Program-made: the position numbers and the translations under genes | Source: Triops longicaudatus | Taxonomy: Eukaryota > Arthropoda > Branchiopoda > Notostraca > Triopsidae | Direction of reading: 5' to 3' | Assembly: GCA_022885665.1 (NCBI GenBank) | Contig: JAGQDJ010000024.1 | Span: forward strand, 1,052,912 to 1,116,911 | Length of the DNA: 64,000 nt | Notes under the pieces: generated by a model | The model's database searches: none | Told to the model about the DNA's origin: nothing | What the model saw: only the letters and a program-made list of their open reading frames with translations | Part shown: piece by piece, positions 1-12,724 of the stretch | Layout of the letters: each line of letters opens with the position of its first letter | How positions within the stretch are numbered: the stretch's first letter is position 1

Positions 1-3000
1 GGTGAGGATTTATGTCGCTGGATAGCTTATCGATGGAACTTGACAGGCGGCTAGTACCCCATAAGAGCCTTGACAAACAACTTGCTGCTTTATCTCCCGA
101 GCTTCGCAAAAAAGGGCGAAAATAGCTCCATTCCAAAGAGTTAAAAACAAAACTAAGACATGCGGAGCACTCGAGTTACGATTGCCCACGTTGGGCTTGG
201 AAAATTTACAGTAGGCTAGGAGCACTGCAAATACTCAGCTTGCTGCGTATAATCATAAAAATTATTTTTGGCAAAATTCTCACTGGAAAATAATGGCTAT
301 TGTGAAAAACCATATATACTGTACGGCACGTTTAAACGAACGAGTTTGCTTGGTTTATTCAGTAAAGTGAGACAACTTTTTTAGTAGTCTGACTAGGAAA
401 ATTGGCGTTAGTCTAACTACTGAACAATTCTCGCGCGTCTTGTTCGCGGAATTGCATAGTAACACATTCTGGAATCACGTGTTAGTACGCGGAGTACAGT
501 AAAGCCCGGAGGTACAGCAGCCTGAAGCTCCCGTGGGTTCTGAGGACCCAACTTCCATCGCAAGTCCAGCAATTGTACTTTGGGCCAAGTTTTTGGATCC
601 CATTTTTCTTAATCGAGTTTCAAGTTTGTTCCGAGTTGTCCATGACAGTACGTTCCGTGCCCGTGTTTGTTTTTTTGGCCAGGAATATATTGCTTACCCC
701 CTTTTCTTCCTGTATTTGCGAAGTCCTTGGCCATCTTTGCTTTGTGTGGGTTTGTTTTTAATTCCACACGGTTAAAGAAAATAAAAGAGAAAAACACGTC
801 AGGGACAAACCCGAGAACACCAAAGTCCCAAAAAAAAGGGCGAAGTTGACGTGAATTGGACGATAACCTGGAGAGAAAAATGGCTGTCATGTCCAGAAAG
901 AAGATTTCCAAACATTTCATGAAAAGAAGCGCGGCATAAGAATGTGTATGTATGTGTGTACCGGTCGTCCTGGGTCTTCCATAGCCCTGTGATTCCTTTC
1001 GCCCGAACCTTCCAAAGCTTCAGACCTTCCAGAACCTAAAAACCCTTAAACGTCTCACTGCTCTCTTCGCTGGAAAGAGTAATACTCCCCGTTTGGTTAG
1101 ATCGGTTTTCCTTTTGGTTAATAGGAAAATTCCATTATATTTTTTTCGTTCCCGCAGCTGCTACGAGGTCTTTCGTTAGGCTTTGTCTGTTAGCCTTCCA
1201 TTCGATATCCCCGACCACAGAAAAAGAAAGCTCACGAACTCCTTTAGTCGGGCTTCGCTTATCAATGGTCTACAGTACAGCAAGCCATTTCGTAGTTAAA
1301 AACCTTTTTTTATTCTGTTTCCGTGGATAATAGCGTGAGGAGACGATGGAAAAAAGGAAAAGGAGGAAGATTTCGTCGTTTGCCGTACTGATATGAGTCG
1401 ATCGCGTTTCCGCTAGCTGGACTGACGCGAGAAGGGTCATGCTGGGTCATCGCAAAATCCGCGTATGTGTATACAGAACTGAACATTTGCGTTCATATGG
1501 CCCCAAAGAAAGTGTCCGATAGAAGAACGAAGCGTGATGGTAGGTGCCAAGTACTACAATTGCCGCGGCTAACGGGGATGGAAGAGGGAAGACCCATAGC
1601 GAAGGCAGGAAGGGGGGAAGGATGTGAGTCGGGTCGATAAGGCCACACGTTTCCTCGGCATTCGTGCGGAATGTATTTGGTAGGGTTTAGGTGGGGTTAG
1701 GTTTAGCGTGTTACGGTGCAAGGGTGAGAGAACTTAAGGCAAAACGCCGTCTATTCCACGGCTTTAACCCACGACAGAGTGAGACCCGCGGAATCTTTGA
1801 AAAGGCGCCAAATCAAACAAATCCAACCGTCGTCATCGGCATTCTGCCACTTAACTACCTTTCTATGGCCAAGTCAATCTTCCGCGGACTGTGCTTGCTG
1901 TAGTACCGTGTTGAAGTATTGGATTGAGATTCTCAGTGGATTGCAATTTTTTAAGATGTAAAAGTCCTAAGATTTAAAAGATTTAAAGATATTGTTATTT
2001 CTTATCAAAATTTTATACTTGCTAGCTCGACGTGTGAACTTCATGTAAAATTCTGAGATACGAACATTCACATGCTGAGGCTGGAGGGAAAGTTTAACAT
2101 AAAATTTTGACTCCTATATGAATAACGCTAGAAGCATTTACATGATCTGGCAAAATCTATATCGGACTAGCATAGCTATTCCGTAGTTTTTGGATTGGCA
2201 CATATTTTGAGAAATGGGCTACAATCAGAGTAGAAAAAGTGGAATTGATATTGTTGCACGTTCGCTGAACCAACGTTGATTGAGCGCAAGCAATCAAATG
2301 AGATGGTATTTATGGATTATTTCTTCACAATTTTAAAGGCTATCCGAGCTTGGCATGCTTTCGTCATGTTTTCGGGTGCACTACTTACTTATTTAAAAAC
2401 TAGTCCACACAGTTAAATGGAAATACACTTGTAAGGACAGTGAAACGCTAGGCTGATCCATATAGAACAGTCCCGCTTGAACCTAACGACGTAAGTGCAT
2501 TTCTTTTGGCCGACCTTCCTGCCAATCCTGCGGAAAAGCATCAGCCTGAGAGAAGATGTAGCCCCGTGGAGTAGATTTTGTTAACTCTATTGCTCGCTTC
2601 CAGTCGAAAAGCATTTTCGTTCCTGTTGGTGGGTAGAAATGCAAATGTTTGCCGGGCTTTTGTGTTCTTTTTGCGCTTAGGAAATAGCACTGCGGTTTGG
2701 GGTGGATTGGGGGGGGAGGTAATGTATTAGAGCTCGTTTAAGGAATTCAGGAAGTTGAGCATGTTTCGTCGTGGCAGTGCCTGTTTCTGGAAAAGGTTAT
2801 GACCAAGCAAGGCAATATTGGGTCTAGCAATTCTGATGCCTGAAACTCGGCCGTTCTCTGGAATGTGCACGGGTTTCTCTAACAAAACCCACCAAGTTGC
2901 ATAACTTGAAAGAGGATTGTTAGGCGGAGGTGGAGTGAGGGGGGGGGGGNGAGAAAGGAACCAAATGCGTTAGAGAGGCTCCTTGGTACAATATCGGCTT

Positions 3001-5138
3001 TTCTACAGGAGTGAATGTTTCTTCTTCTTTTAGTACCAAAAAGTCTCCTAGTCGAAGTTTTTATTTGCCTGCACTTTTTGAGAAATTTTCAGTTCTTCTA
3101 CTTATTTTTATCTCGCTGGGCAAAAGTTTGAAGATCATAGGATTTAGATCTCACTCGTGCGGCTTTATTTGCCATGCTAATGACATCAAGTTGAGTCTGC
3201 TGTTTGTTTATCCCTTGTTGAGTTAGAAAAAAAACATAAAACCGACATTTTTATAGAGCATTAAGAGAAGTGTGAAGAAATAGTAGAATAAAAAAACGGA
3301 ACGTGAAGGGAATCAAAAATACAGCAGCTCCTTGAACAAGTCTAGATCTAGATTTAAAGCCAATTTAACACAGTAAGACGACGTTCTGCGTACGTCTCCG
3401 TGAAAAGCACTTGCCTGGAACTAACTCAGCGTCTTGACAAACGACAGCAAAAAAAACAACCACTTCTATAAACTCCTTTCCTTCTTGTTCAACTTTTTCG
3501 CTCGTCAGTCCCCGTACACGTTTTGCGGAACAATTCATTTCTAGAACCGAAGTCATATGAGACATGTATCCTCAAACCCCAGAGTTGGGTTCTCCCTATT
3601 ATCATGCAAAAACCCACAGCTACAGGGAAGGATGCACTCTATAACGATGTTCTACTGTTGCATTCAATGACAATTTGGGAAAAATAATCCCTAATTAAGG
3701 TAAGAGTCGTTGGCTTGGAAAATTATAGTCCAGCCAAAAGCACCCAGGGCTTTTATAGGTAAGAGTTGTATTGTAGTACAACTTGCTTGTTCCTGGATTA
3801 GATGTAACGGAAGTCGTAAACTTGACTCGTTTTCTCTTTTTTTTTTTTTGCATGAGATTTTTGGACCCTGTAATTCAAGTAGCGCAGCTTAAGACCAAAG
3901 AACATAAGTAAAACTAAAGAGCACAGCACTAAAAAGAAACCGAGTACAGCTGAAAAATGTAGAGAAAAAGCAGCTAAAAGGAACGATGACCAATTTAATA
4001 AAGACAAACCACAACTATTACGGGGAGAAAAGGCAAGGTCTTTTGTCAGTGAAATGGTTGGAGATTAGTCAAACTTGCAACTTGGAGGAGGAAATAAAAA
4101 CCCCGAGAGACATAACTAAAAAATTTCGCAGCAAGGTGCAGTAAGAGTTGGAACGCGTGGTTAAGTCCGCTATATCAGAGAAAAGGAAACTGCAGGTGAC
4201 GAAGAAGTCCGCAGTGCAGTGTCTACCCTTGGAATCACACCTGCCTATCCGCTGGGCAACTTCCAAGATAACACCTTCTTCTCAACAACAGTTTATCGGT
4301 GGAAGGCAGGAGGCAGATGGCGAACCGGTTCTTGTGTCTTTTCAACATTTTTTATTTTCATTTTTTTTTTATCTCAAGCTCGCGCTCTCCACTCACTGTA
4401 GCTTGGCCCCCAACTTTCAAGGGGCTATTGTATCAACTCCGTGAAATGCTGGTATCAGGAGCGATAGTTTTACAGGTAATCAGGTTCAGAGTGACATGGC
4501 ATTTTGCCTTATTGCTCAGATAACACGGCCGATAGCAATACATAGACGTTTGCATGGATGGGGAGAACGGATCCTTGTCGTCGTCACATTGCCACTAGAC
4601 ACTTGAGTGATATTGGGTTTTAAACGTTGGGTCCTTCTTCTTTCCACACAAAAAGAAGAATGTTGCATGCGAGGTGGAGAGTAAACTTGGGAGTTTTCAG
4701 AAAAAAAAGCCAAGAAAAGGAGTTTATGTACTGCGATACGAGACACGTTTCTGGCGAGGAGCATTGAAATAGCCTATGTTTAAGTCCCATATCTATTTCG
4801 CTGGCTCAAGTACTTCTCAAGTATGGTAGATGCTGCAGAGTACCTCCATTAACGTATAGATCGCAAAGCTGTGGAGCACTTAAGTCGTAAAACACTTGGT
4901 TACGAATCCTCCAACGAGTCAGCAAAAGTCCAGCGATCCCAAAGCACCCACCCAACACTAACAAGAGGCATGGGGTCGTCTTCCGCAAGCATGGTCAGGG
5001 AGGCAAGCCTAATAGGATAGCATCCACTTGAAGCATCGTACTGAAATCCCACCATCTTACAGTGAAAAATTGCTCTTGAGGGTGCGGCGAAAGAGAAGAG
5101 ATTTCTGCTTAGCCCTTTCCTAGGGCTGAAACCTCGCC
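1..5138. other. no gene recognised; unassigned noncoding sequence
   Basis: I see only short open frames here, none with a recognisable domain. Visible details are a single ambiguous base at 2950 inside a G run, a G-rich stretch near 2698-2721, a short degenerate telomere-like stretch at 1681-1706 (separate entry) and a T12 run near 3838. Both strands are about equally broken by stops. I assign no function. Confidence 0.6.
1681..1706 (+). repeat. degenerate telomere-like TTAGG/TTTAGG stretch
   Basis: The block reads tagggtttag, gtggggttag, gttta, which gives three imperfect TTTAGG-like units. It is too short and too irregular to be a telomere. It could be a relic interstitial telomeric insertion or simply G/T-rich sequence. 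Confidence 0.2.
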
Positions 5139-5693
5139 TCACAGAAAACTTGCAAAACCGTAGCACTTGCGTGCCAAAAACCTTTTTAGGGCCCTCGGAA
5201 GAACGCATAGGGGAAAGAGGCCGATAGGCTGTGACATGCGAGTATGGAAAAATGTTTGGTTTTTAAGTTTCACAAGTTGTTGTGAGCCCGAAACGTTCCT
5301 AGTATGGATGTGTACACCCAGGTATATATCAGTTTGCACCCGGTTCCTACTACCTATTCCCATGACAACGACTCGAGAATAAGGTACTATACTCCGGAGA
5401 CGAAAAGTCAATTCGGGGCAGGTTTTGTAGCTCCAAAGTGGCGCCACCAGGATTTCTTTTTTAGCCTCTTTTGGAGTACCCAAGAGAACGAGACGGAATG
5501 AGAGAAAGAGGTTTTCAACATGAGGCCTTTTGGCAAATTTCAAACGTCGCACGACGTTGTGTGGGCTTAAAGGAAAATTCTCAAACGGCTGACGGAATGA
5601 TAGAGGCCTTCTATTACTCGGAACCCCGTTGCAGGAAGTCCACTTGAGAGCATTTTTATGAACCCCCATAATACGTGTGTGTGCATCAGACAC
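5139..5693 (-). CDS. uncharacterised open reading frame, possibly spurious
   Basis: This is an open frame of 184 codons counted from a GTG; the first ATG is about eight codons further in. The translation is basic and mixed in composition, with no signal peptide, clear membrane span or recognised motif. It overlaps the next minus-strand ORF (5567-6121) in a different frame, so at most one of them is likely to be used in the overlap. No promoter or splice pattern supports it. I do not recognise the product. Its length is close to the chance maximum for this much DNA. Confidence 0.1.
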   Translation of the reverse strand: MSDAHTRIMGVHKNALKWTSCNGVPSNRRPLSFRQPFENFPLSPHNVVRRLKFAKRPHVENLFLSFRLVLLGTPKEAKKEILVAPLWSYKTCPELTFRLRSIVPYSRVVVMGIGSRNRVQTDIYLGVHIHTRNVSGSQQLVKLKNQTFFHTRMSQPIGLFPLCVLPRALKRFLARKCYGFASFL

Positions 5694-6121
5694 ATCAGAT
5701 CATTCCGCCTCGAGGTGAGAATCTTGCAAACAAGAGACAAAAAATCGCGCACACCGGCATACGGGACCCACCTCGGTCTCATATGTATTTGTTTTAACGG
5801 TTTTCGAGCACCTGCTTCCTGTGACGTTATCTTCGTGTTTTCGAGTCTTCTCTCAATCTTGAATTCATCTACTTTCAATTCTAGCCGGTTCTTCAGAAGT
5901 TTTTGCCCATGGCCTACTTTCTTAAAAGCTGTTGCCCTCCGGAATTCGTTGTTTCTTATTGTTGTTAAATCAATCGGCTCTTCATAAAAATAACAAGAAT
6001 TATAAACGAAATAAAACGTAGCTTTGATCCAGTAGTATGATTTTCGTCCCATGCGACCTCTATAGCAGGGACAGACAGCACAGGACGCGACTTTTGCAAA
6101 AATTATGTGGGTTTTCTGCAT
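5567..6121 (-). CDS. uncharacterised open reading frame
   Basis: This is an open frame of 184 codons with an ATG start. The N-terminal part holds a small cluster of cysteines (CAVCPC) followed by a tyrosine- and phenylalanine-rich stretch. The middle is charged (KNRLELKVDEFKIERRLE) and could be helical. I recognise no family. A 109-codon shadow frame on the plus strand covers part of it. With no transcript, promoter or neighbour to support it, this is a weak candidate for a gene, exon or decayed gene. Confidence 0.13.
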   Translation of the reverse strand: MQKTHIIFAKVASCAVCPCYRGRMGRKSYYWIKATFYFVYNSCYFYEEPIDLTTIRNNEFRRATAFKKVGHGQKLLKNRLELKVDEFKIERRLENTKITSQEAGARKPLKQIHMRPRWVPYAGVRDFLSLVCKILTSRRNDLMCLMHTHVLWGFIKMLSSGLPATGFRVIEGLYHSVSRLRIFL

Positions 6122-9100
6122 ATTTGGAGTACATATACATTTCTACTGTGTTCTCACGTAGACCCAGCTTGGACTACGTTTTCTTCAACAAGCTCCTTTC
6201 ACCCCTGGTTACTGCAAGTCTCATTTCGTTGGCAAGTTGCGTGCAATCATTTATGAACCATCCCGCAGCACTGACCTCGGATTTACGCTCGACATTAACG
6301 CTCGACTTCCGGGCGTCACGCTAGAAAACTGCTATAGCAGAGAACGTTGGGTCCAACCCAACAAATCAAAAAGGGGGAAAAGAGACGAAGGCACACACCA
6401 CATGAGCATTAGAAAAAAAGAGGCCTAACGTCAAAGTAAGAAGCGTAGGACAGGCCGAAATTAGAGGTCCAACATCATGAAGATTTCTGTTTGGGGAGTT
6501 CTGTGCTTGCGCTTCACCTTCTGTGACCACAAAAAGGCAAAGCAGAGCAAAAGGGTCGAATTTGTGTCACAATTGGGCCAAAACACACCTCCTTTTCTTG
6601 TTTACAACAACACAGCAAATAAAATGCCAGGATAATTTGATAACTTTTTATTCTCGGACTAGTAAACATTTCAGGTACGGTACATTTTATGGTGTTTCAG
6701 CTATTAAGATACACTATTGGGATAGGAATGGGGTGTAAGTACGTCCAACTATGGTAAAAACGAAACAAGTAGAGAAAGATTTTTCTCTGTGCTCTTTAGG
6801 GGCACTTACGGGAGGGTGGGGTATACCCTTCCACCTCCTTTCCCACTTGTGTAAGAGTAAAAATGGGCTTGTGTGCCGTTAGCTCAATCGGAGTTTCAAA
6901 AGCTTTAATTTGTCATGGTCTCGCTGAGGTGAATCTTTTCGCTGGTTGACAAGCCCTAGTCGAGTGGACTTGTCACTGATGTATCCAACCACGCAATGCT
7001 CGAAATGTGTATCACGCACGATTTCCGAGCCAAAGATAGTCCCCATTCCAGCCGATCACGCGAAAGGTGATAAACTATTGGTGATGGCTTGACATAAAGG
7101 AAAGAATGTTTCGTTAGGGACTTAGAGGGAGTAAGCTTCTCAAGATTTTGACCAGTTCCCAACTTAAAAAGCGAAAATAAATGTTGTGAAAAGTCCCACG
7201 TGTGTCCCATCTCGCACAACAAAACTTATAAAAGTCACGTACCAAGTCGAAAAGACTTAAAAGATTTCCCGAGAAAGCTAACGAGTATTGCTGTTGCTAA
7301 AACTACACTCGAAAGAAAGATTATTAGCTGTATATAGCCGAGTTTGGGAACCATGTTAAGCGCTGTCTCGTGTCTGTCACAAAACGACTTGAAACGTCCA
7401 TGGTGACGCTATTGACGTCAGTAAACCTTTTGTAACGAGACGACAAATGGCTCCAAAAAGGGGAGAGCAAGGAGGTGGGCGGAAGGGATAGTCCTCTTAT
7501 TTATAACAGTTCACTGGGGCCAAACTGTAACTACCAAAGAAATGTACACTCCCGAAATGGTGCAAGAAAGAAGCCGAGTTGAAATATTTCGCTAGTTTTC
7601 ACTCACGTTTACTACGGCTTTTGACTTTTACGCGTCAGGCCAGGTTCAAATGTCGGGGTAAATAAGACAAGCCAGGAAGGCAGCTTCGGTTAAAAAGAAA
7701 AGACCGCTAAAGTTTTTTTTAGGCTTTGTTGCCAACTTGCTCTATTAGGAACGTGACAGCCGTGACCAGGAGCCTAGAACCCCCGATTGCGGGCCAGTTG
7801 ATCATCCCTACCACCCAAGAATAGCCTTGCCTAAAAGCTCAAGGCTTCACCTTAATTAGCGTCTTTCAAAAAGGATTTCTTACCCCGACGAAAAAAATTA
7901 TTGCTGGTTCGCTTACCTATGCTATATAGCAAAAAGTGGTTTCAAACCACATGTATTTCAGTTACACCTATGCTGGCACCCAATCGTTTTTCTCCCTCCA
8001 AAGCATGGCCATTAATAGCGTTTTTATGTGTAAATCTGGGTTTTAATAACGAGAAACCAGTTAAAGCTCAGTGCCGCACACTAACTGTGTCGCAAGAGTC
8101 CAAGAGTGCTCGATTACACCGTGGGGAGCAGTGTAATTGGTGAAGGCTTGAAAGCGAAATCATCCCTTTTTTTATATTGATTAACAATGGTACTTATTTG
8201 CTGCAAACACGTGTCCGTGCAATTATTTTGTGTTGAACTTAAAGGTGAATCCCACGCCCCGTCTCTTTTCTTTCTGGTTCGTTTTTCAGTTCATAATCCT
8301 GGAAATTGTGGTAGCTTGGGGAAGCGTGGTGATTGAAGGAGGGTGCCAATCGAACAATAGTAGATAAAAGCTAGGGAGAGTCTGCGCGGGTTGGAAAGAT
8401 GAGAACGAGAGAGCTAGTTATTTGCTGGCCAAATCGGCAAATATAACCCCTCTCGCCGTGGGTTTTTAATATGTTGCTAATGCTAAGCCAAATGTCTAGC
8501 GACCACCTGCCATCTTCCCTGTGGGCTCTTTTTAAGGAGCTTCCAGCAGTACTGGTGTGCTGCTGCTGCTGTAGCTGCTTTGGCTGGTGCTGTCGTGCTG
8601 CTTGCCAGCTCACACACATGCACTCCACAAGCAAGTTTGGGTTAAAACGACAGAGTATGCATGGTTAAGTGGCCACATTTCCTTTTCAGTTTCAAAAGGT
8701 CTTGAAGAGACAGTCACAGAGAGTGCGACAGCGACAACGAAAAACGGGAACCCAAAGGAAACCATTGTTGCCAATCTCCCTGACCTTGGTGCTCCCGTAC
8801 AACCTTTACGACAACTTTGCCGGTCACCCAACTTGAGCTCGACAGCTTTTTCGTCGAGTGCCATACGTACACAGGGAAGGTCCTTTTACTAACTGGGTTT
8901 GCATTGAACGCCAAAGGAAAAAAGGGTGGAGGGGTCACTATATTGTATTGTTGAATCTAGGAAGGTAGGTTCGACCTGTTTCAACTCTTCTTTTTTATCG
9001 TATTCAGAGAGCATGAGAAGGAAAAAGGTGGACTTGGAGGCTTAGGTGGTAGGGAGAAAAGCGAGTTAAACTTTAATTCCCTGCTGGGATTCTAGCCCGA

Positions 9101-11490
9101 AAGGGTCTAATGTAGGGCAGGCCCTGACAATCCAGAGAGCTTAGCGTGTGCAAGGGTTTTGAAGAGGATTAATTGAGGAAAGAACTCGTGTGACCCCTCT
9201 GATCCAGAAGGAGCTAATCAAGTTACACGTGTGTGTATGTGTATTGGGACTTGAAGGGATAGTAACGAGGGAAGTACTGGCTATGAAAACGACAACGAGA
9301 AGGGAGTGTGCACTACGCGAGATAAATTATGGTGCGTGGAACAGGCTCAGCTTATCGGAAATAATTGGTCCGGAAGGGTTAGGTGCTGGCTGGTGTGTGT
9401 GAGGGGGCGAGAAACCAAACAGCCCGATGCTCGGGAAATATCGTTCTATGGGACCCACACAACGAGAAAAGTAGGGTTAAAGATAGTCATTGGCACAGCA
9501 CACATACATACACTTCTTCAAAGAGAACCTTTTTGCTTTTCTGCTTAGTTCTAATCAGCCGTTTATTGTCGTCAGATAGGCGCTTATGCATACATCCCAC
9601 CAAACTCAGAACCATCGAAGAGTTTGGGGTCCTGCACTCGTGCGGGTCCGATAAGTGTGATGGATGTAAAGGATTAAAGCTCCCAAGATTTGATCGTCCA
9701 TTAGCCCAGTTCCAACTAAAGGCTTCGTTTTTCGTTATTCCAGCTTTTCAGGCTTAACACGCGGCTTGTCGCGAAGAATAAACCAAACTGTTCAAGTTGT
9801 CTTGTTTCCTTTGTCATAATCAGTATCAGAACTGCGAGAAGGGTGAGTGGTGTATAGTTTCGGTGAGGAGAGGGTAGGGGGATTAGAAGGTCTACCAATT
9901 CCGAGATTACTAGCCTCTCGGACACCTCTAGGATTCTCACCGTGAATGATAATCAACAAATAGCACCGACAAAATGTGGGGGGGAACATTTTTGTACTGG
10001 AGCAATGCTATTAGAAACATAGGTATGGGCTTTCCGTGAACGCCCAGGGTATATACCAAATAGAAATTTGTTAAGGTAACCGGAAATACCAGGTGTTGTC
10101 TATGGGTATGGCCTCCGAGCTTCTGGAATTTAATGCGAGACGTCTTTTACGTTTCAGAAGCCCATGCGTAGCTAGCACCTTCTTACCTCTCTGTGTGTAC
10201 TGCAACGAAAGAAAAACCCCGCTGCTGTTGCCAACAGAATCGTGAGCTGCAGGTAAGACAAGGGTAAATAGCCCTACATTTTTATACGTATCATAAAAAG
10301 TGTTAGAAACGGTCTGGTGTTACATGTGACGGGTATGAGGGAAGAAAGGAGTAAAGGTGTGATGCAGTAAGTTAGTTTTCATTAAAGGAGGAAAAAGTTT
10401 GCTGGGGTTAGAAGGTTCTCGGAACCTAGGCATTGTTGGGAATGAGCTGAGGCATTGTTGGGAATGGCTCAAGTCGTTCTATGAGTCTCAACTGGCTAAG
10501 CTAACAGTTGAACGAAATGGAGTCGAGACTCGGTTGGGTCTTGGAAGGAACAGTAATAGTGCTAGCCAAGTCCAGAGCTCGAATTGTGTGCTTGCTTGCT
10601 CGACAATTGCGGTACCCCTTGGACAGTTTTTCCAATGGTTAAAACGACTTAGAAAGTGTTACTAAGGTGCAAAATGGCTGAGAGTGCCTGCTGAGGTGTA
10701 CGCAGGGTACTAGGGGCTTTTCACGTAGCTCTGACGAAGAAAAACGTAAAAAGCTTCTCAGCCGATTTTTCCTTGTTGGGCTCTCCCTTTTTTCGGGATG
10801 TAACTGCAGCCCAAAGAGCTCGAAAAACTATTATTTGAGAGTCGGGTGTGAAAGGATTTTAGTAAAGCATTAGTTCGCAGCTTCGTAGAAATCACGCGTA
10901 CAATAGCCTACCGAGAAATTAGACGACTTTCGATAAAAAGAGGTCTTTTTCACTACTTTTATGTCAAGAAAAGTCCTGAGGTATGCCAAGTTTAGTGATA
11001 AGGCAGGCGGAATTGTTGCGCAGGTTAGAAAACAGCAAGGGGCAGCAGGATTTTCCAAGCACTTCGCCAATGAAATATTTCTCTCTCTTTTAGCCTTCAA
11101 AAGTGTTTATCCATGTCAATCGCCAGGGGAACTTGAATCCTGATCGAAATGAATGTTTTCGGCGCAAGTGAAAACGAGAAAAAGAAAACAGAACTCAAAG
11201 AAGTTGGTATAAGCAAGACGGATCTTGTTGGTCATTGATACTTTTTCTGTCCATTCTTTTGATTTCTTTTCGAGAAGAAGGGAAATGGTTCCAAATCTTC
11301 CCTTGGCAGCTGTCGATGGAAAACGGAACTGGGGCACAAAATGCTCAACATATCATTTCTAGGAGGTTTCTCATTCTATCTTGGATGTCCACCCCAAGAA
11401 AAAGAGGAAGTGGTCGCCTTTTTATCCTATTTTTTTCCCTTCCCGACTCACTAGCTAGCTGGCCTTTGCATATCTGACGGAGAATAAAAT
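6122..11490. other. no gene recognised; scattered small features
   Basis: Only short frames are visible. Small structures include a 12-bp palindrome (ctgctatagcag) at 6329-6340 followed by a 7-bp stem at 6346-6362, a TATAAAA at 7227-7233 with no convincing ORF behind it, and a TGC triplet run at 8558-8569. The triplet run gives a short glutamine tract on the minus strand. A 22-bp period tandem repeat at 10429-10466 is listed separately. Nothing here supports a gene call. Confidence 0.55.
10429..10466 (+). repeat. two-copy tandem repeat, 22-bp period
   Basis: The 16-bp word ggcattgttgggaatg occurs at 10429-10444 and again at 10451-10466 with no mismatch, separated by agctga. It is a recent local duplication with no visible function. 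Confidence 0.85.
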
Positions 11491-11538
11491 TGATGTTGCA
11501 TGCAAAATTACCCCTTCTGTCTCCCTTTCTCCTAGTTG

Positions 11539-11562
11539 GCTCGCGCGCTCGCCCGCTCGCTT
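11539..11562 (+). repeat. 8-bp GC-rich unit repeated three times
   Basis: Three adjacent units share gctcgc followed by gc, cc and tt. This is the most CG-dense short block in its neighbourhood and lies inside the candidate promoter, where it could bind a regulator. Confidence 0.8.
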
Positions 11563-11635
11563 CAAAGCTTTATATTTCCTACTCAAAAGTTAGCCTTCTT
11601 ACCCACAGCTTTTTTTTTCTTTTAAGCGTATAAAA
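11539..11635 (+). promoter_or_regulatory. candidate RNA polymerase II core promoter with TATA box
   Basis: A CT-rich stretch (about 11515-11535) is followed by three tandem 8-bp GC-rich units (gctcgcgc, gctcgccc, gctcgctt) at 11539-11562. A pyrimidine tract comes next, then a consensus TATAAAA at 11629-11635. An ATG-started frame begins 80 bases downstream at 11716. The order CT-rich or GC-rich block, TATA, short leader, ATG is typical of eukaryotic, especially fungal, promoters. Single elements arise easily by chance. The combination, together with the protein-like frames downstream, is what makes this the best promoter candidate in the window. Confidence 0.35.
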
Positions 11636-11715
11636 GTTTTTTGTTCGTTCCTTTTTAGGAAAGCCTCTAGAAAACCAAGAAAAGCGATCAGCGAGCAAGA
11701 CGTGCGGTTTGATCC

Positions 11716-11865
11716 ATGTCCCCGGCATTTCTCCCTTTATTGCTATTCATATTTGGTTATCGAAGCGATTTTGGCGCTGCTGGTTTTCTTCAAGGAATAA
11801 CAGCTTACATAACCTGTCAAGCGTACTTTACGCTCAAAGTGTCTCGTAATTCATTGCCTTGCTAG
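11716..11865 (+). CDS. short hydrophobic ORF downstream of a TATA box
   Basis: This is an ATG-started frame of 49 codons ending in TAG. Residues 3-14 are strongly hydrophobic (PAFLPLLLFIFG), like a signal peptide or short membrane anchor. A second, weaker hydrophobic stretch follows at about residues 19-38. It begins 80 bases after the TATAAAA at 11629. It may be a complete tiny protein, or a first exon whose donor I cannot identify. I recognise no family. It is in a different frame from the next open frames, so any connection would need splicing. Confidence 0.2.
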   Translation: MSPAFLPLLLFIFGYRSDFGAAGFLQGITAYITCQAYFTLKVSRNSLPC

Positions 11866-12006
11866 GATCTACTGTATCCATTGATGGGGAGGGCATCTCA
11901 TACACGGGCCGCTTGGTTTGACGCTTAAAAGTTAAAACATTTCTTCCGTGTTGCAATAACGGGAATTGGAAAAACTTTCATTTTGTAACACCCGGAGACC
12001 CAAGCG

Positions 12007-12279
12007 ATGTTTCTTTTCCAATCTCAACGGCTCAGTTTCCAACTCAAGCATTATAATTGTGCAGGCTTTTGTATCTTCTGGAGAAAAAAAAGGAGATGTC
12101 GACAAATATTACAGTCCCTTAGGAAACGAAAACGAATGCCTTGTTATCGTTCATACTTGGTCGAAGATGGTGCATTCGTCTGTGCTAGAATGTGGAAAGC
12201 AACTTCTCTTCATTTGTCTCCAGAGTTGGAAAGATTATCCATGGAAGTAGCACAGGAAATTTTGGGTTACCGAGAATAA
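12007..12279 (+). CDS. uncharacterised ORF or exon in the 11.5-13.6 kb locus
   Basis: This is an ATG-started frame of 90 codons. The last 45 residues read like real protein: mixed charge, amphipathic helix near the end (LHLSPELERLSMEVAQEIL), ending YRE then TAA. A competing plus-strand frame (11966-12250, 94 codons) overlaps it almost completely, so the coding frame is uncertain. A GTAAGC just after the stop (12291) resembles a splice donor but lies beyond the stop. I do not recognise the product. Confidence 0.16.
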   Translation: MFLFQSQRLSFQLKHYNCAGFCIFWRKKRRCRQILQSLRKRKRMPCYRSYLVEDGAFVCARMWKATSLHLSPELERLSMEVAQEILGYRE

Positions 12280-12724
12280 AAAGTAAGCAAAGAAAAATAC
12301 ACCAGACGAGCCAACTTATGATTACAATAAACATATTAATAGTATTTCTATAAAAACGAAATTTCAGCTGAAAGCGTGTTCTGTGATGGCTCTTGTGGCT
12401 AAAAAACGCAAACAGCGCTGTAAATACGCATGGCCTACAACGGTTTTAAAATAATTTAAGAAATAATAGCTTCCGCAATGGTATACTGAGTGTTGCTAGA
12501 ATTTGTTTTACGTAGTGAAAAAACACATCACAGAAATGGTTTGATTATTTATTTTGTAGCTTTATTAAGGAGATTAAGTTTCTTTCTAATTTCTGTAAGT
12601 AAACCTATCATGCTTTCGCAGTAGACTTTTGATGTTGTTAGTCTGCAGGTGAAATATAGTCTGACACATTTTTTAAGCCTGAAAGAATTTATAGTAAAAC
12701 AACATTCAGGTGTGATTTGCATAA

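Noticed and set aside
5384..5430. Plus-strand translation containing RYYTPETK, which recalls the N-terminal part of the RuBisCO large subunit.
   Set aside because: The likeness is a handful of residues; the residues on both sides do not fit the family and the frame is only 65 codons long.
6875..6955. tagctcaatcgg, a good tRNA A-box-like word.
   Set aside because: No B box at the right distance, the D loop would be too short and the acceptor ends do not pair.
8371..8634. Minus-strand 87-codon frame with a short glutamine tract.
   Set aside because: The tract comes from a simple TGC repeat and the rest shows no motif or supporting signals.
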